Source: Extensimonas perlucida (GTDB lineage: Bacteria; Pseudomonadota; Gammaproteobacteria; Burkholderiales; Burkholderiaceae_C). From it: a stretch of DNA of 64,000 nt. The position numbers were made by a program, and so were the translations under genes. The notes under the pieces were generated by a model. The model did not search any database. It was given only the letters and a program-made list of their open reading frames with translations, and had not been told where the DNA came from. Where the stretch lies: positions 1 through 64,000 of the forward strand of contig NZ_VMYE01000005.1 in NCBI RefSeq assembly GCF_007655255.1, written 5' to 3'. Shown one piece after another: positions 63,599 to 64,000 of this stretch (position 1 is its first letter; each line of letters opens with the position of its first letter).

Positions 63599-64000
63599 GG
63601 CTCCCTCGCCACTGCGTCATCCGAAGCCGCACAAGCCGAAGCCCCGGGGTCGGGCGCAGCCTGTGCGCGCACCAGCCATACTCCGACCACCACGGTGCCC
63701 ACATACAAGCCGCTGACGCCCAGGTGCACAGGCACGGACCAGGGCTCGGACATCAGGGACTCGAACAACGCCAGCGCGTTTTCCATGAACAGCAGCGCCA
63801 CCAGTTGGGCGACCGGCGCGCGGTTGGTGGACAGCAGCAAAAACGCCATCGTGCCGGTGGCCGCCACCACGCCCAAGGTCAGAGCACGCACGTCGGCACG
63901 CGCGCCGTCGCCAAACTTGAACGCCAGAATGATCAAGGCCAGGGCCACGCCCCAGATCAACAGATTCGAGGGCATCAGGTCTTCGTGTGCGGCAGCCGAT
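63595..64000 (-). CDS. Hyf-like small membrane subunit (HyfE type), 5' end beyond the window
   Basis: At least 126 residues with three or four hydrophobic helices: NLLIWGVALALIILAF, LTLGVVAATGTMAFLLL, VALLFMENALALFESL and VHLGVSGLYVGTVVVGVWLV. The MEN(A)L pattern is like the end of HyfE (YCLMENG in Escherichia coli). An ATG at 63975 is possible, but the frame stays open to the window edge and HyfE proteins are near 210 residues, so I treat it as partial. The short C-terminus is Ala/Asp-rich. It overlaps the HyfF-like gene. Confidence 0.7.
   Translation of the reverse strand, partial: SAAAHEDLMPSNLLIWGVALALIILAFKFGDGARADVRALTLGVVAATGTMAFLLLSTNRAPVAQLVALLFMENALALFESLMSEPWSVPVHLGVSGLYVGTVVVGVWLVRAQAAPDPGASACAASDDAVAREP

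Overview
The window looks like a chromosomal piece of a high-GC betaproteobacterium of the order Burkholderiales, most likely family Comamonadaceae. The reasons are the housekeeping gene order (yicC-gmk-rpoZ-spoT divergent from a kinase/PP2C-rph-rdgB-hemW operon), the protein sequences, and a short extragenic repeat (TAGCTGCTAGCGCTTG ... AAGCGCTAGAGGCC type) that I associate with that family. The organism is inferred, not proven.

Positions 1 to about 32,730 form an accessory island that is less GC-rich than the rest. It starts inside an insertion-sequence transposase remnant. An acidic orphan protein and a MobC/relaxase pair of mobilization genes follow. The centre is a complete type 2 BREX (Pgl) phage-defence operon: a small HTH regulator, pglW, pglX, pglY, pglZ, brxD and brxHI. 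Four more genes continue without a break from brxHI: a small orphan protein, a membrane-anchored orphan, a RapA/DrmD-like SNF2 helicase and an Hsp70/actin-like ATPase with a long disordered head. Six junctions in this run are ATGA or GTGA overlaps, so it reads as one translationally coupled operon of eleven genes. The four-gene tail is my best candidate for an undescribed defence module or BREX extension. The island ends with an opposing DUF1810/WYL-regulator/SGNH-hydrolase operon, a membrane ClpP-like serine protease and a large zinc-metallopeptidase with a HicA-like C-terminus. The right junction falls inside the first codons of mutS: only the N-terminal 30 or so residues survive next to cysM.

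Positions 32,730 to 45,000 are core genome: cysM, tRNA-Leu(CAA), a crotonase, tRNA-Arg(ACG), greB, the spoT-rpoZ-gmk-yicC operon, a Ser/Thr kinase with its PP2C phosphatase, rph, rdgB and hemW. A 167-bp palindromic MITE follows the crotonase, and a second copy in inverted orientation lies near 45.8 kb.

Positions 45,000 to 48,800 are a small hot spot of mobile DNA. It holds a VapBC toxin-antitoxin pair, the second MITE copy, a 240-bp duplicate of the 3' end of an ABC permease, a lone integron gene cassette with a textbook attC site, and an IS10-like element with intact ends and a 9-bp target duplication.

From 48,800 to the end is core genome again: the intact ABC-2 permease, purT, an AEC transporter, an old-yellow-enzyme oxidoreductase, rep helicase, a lipoprotein gene broken by a second type of MITE, pldA with a 9-bp minisatellite, a small orphan, a universal stress protein and tgt. 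The window closes with part of an energy-converting-hydrogenase-related membrane complex. Its large subunit lacks the nickel-binding cysteines, and its small subunit is fused to a two-cluster ferredoxin.
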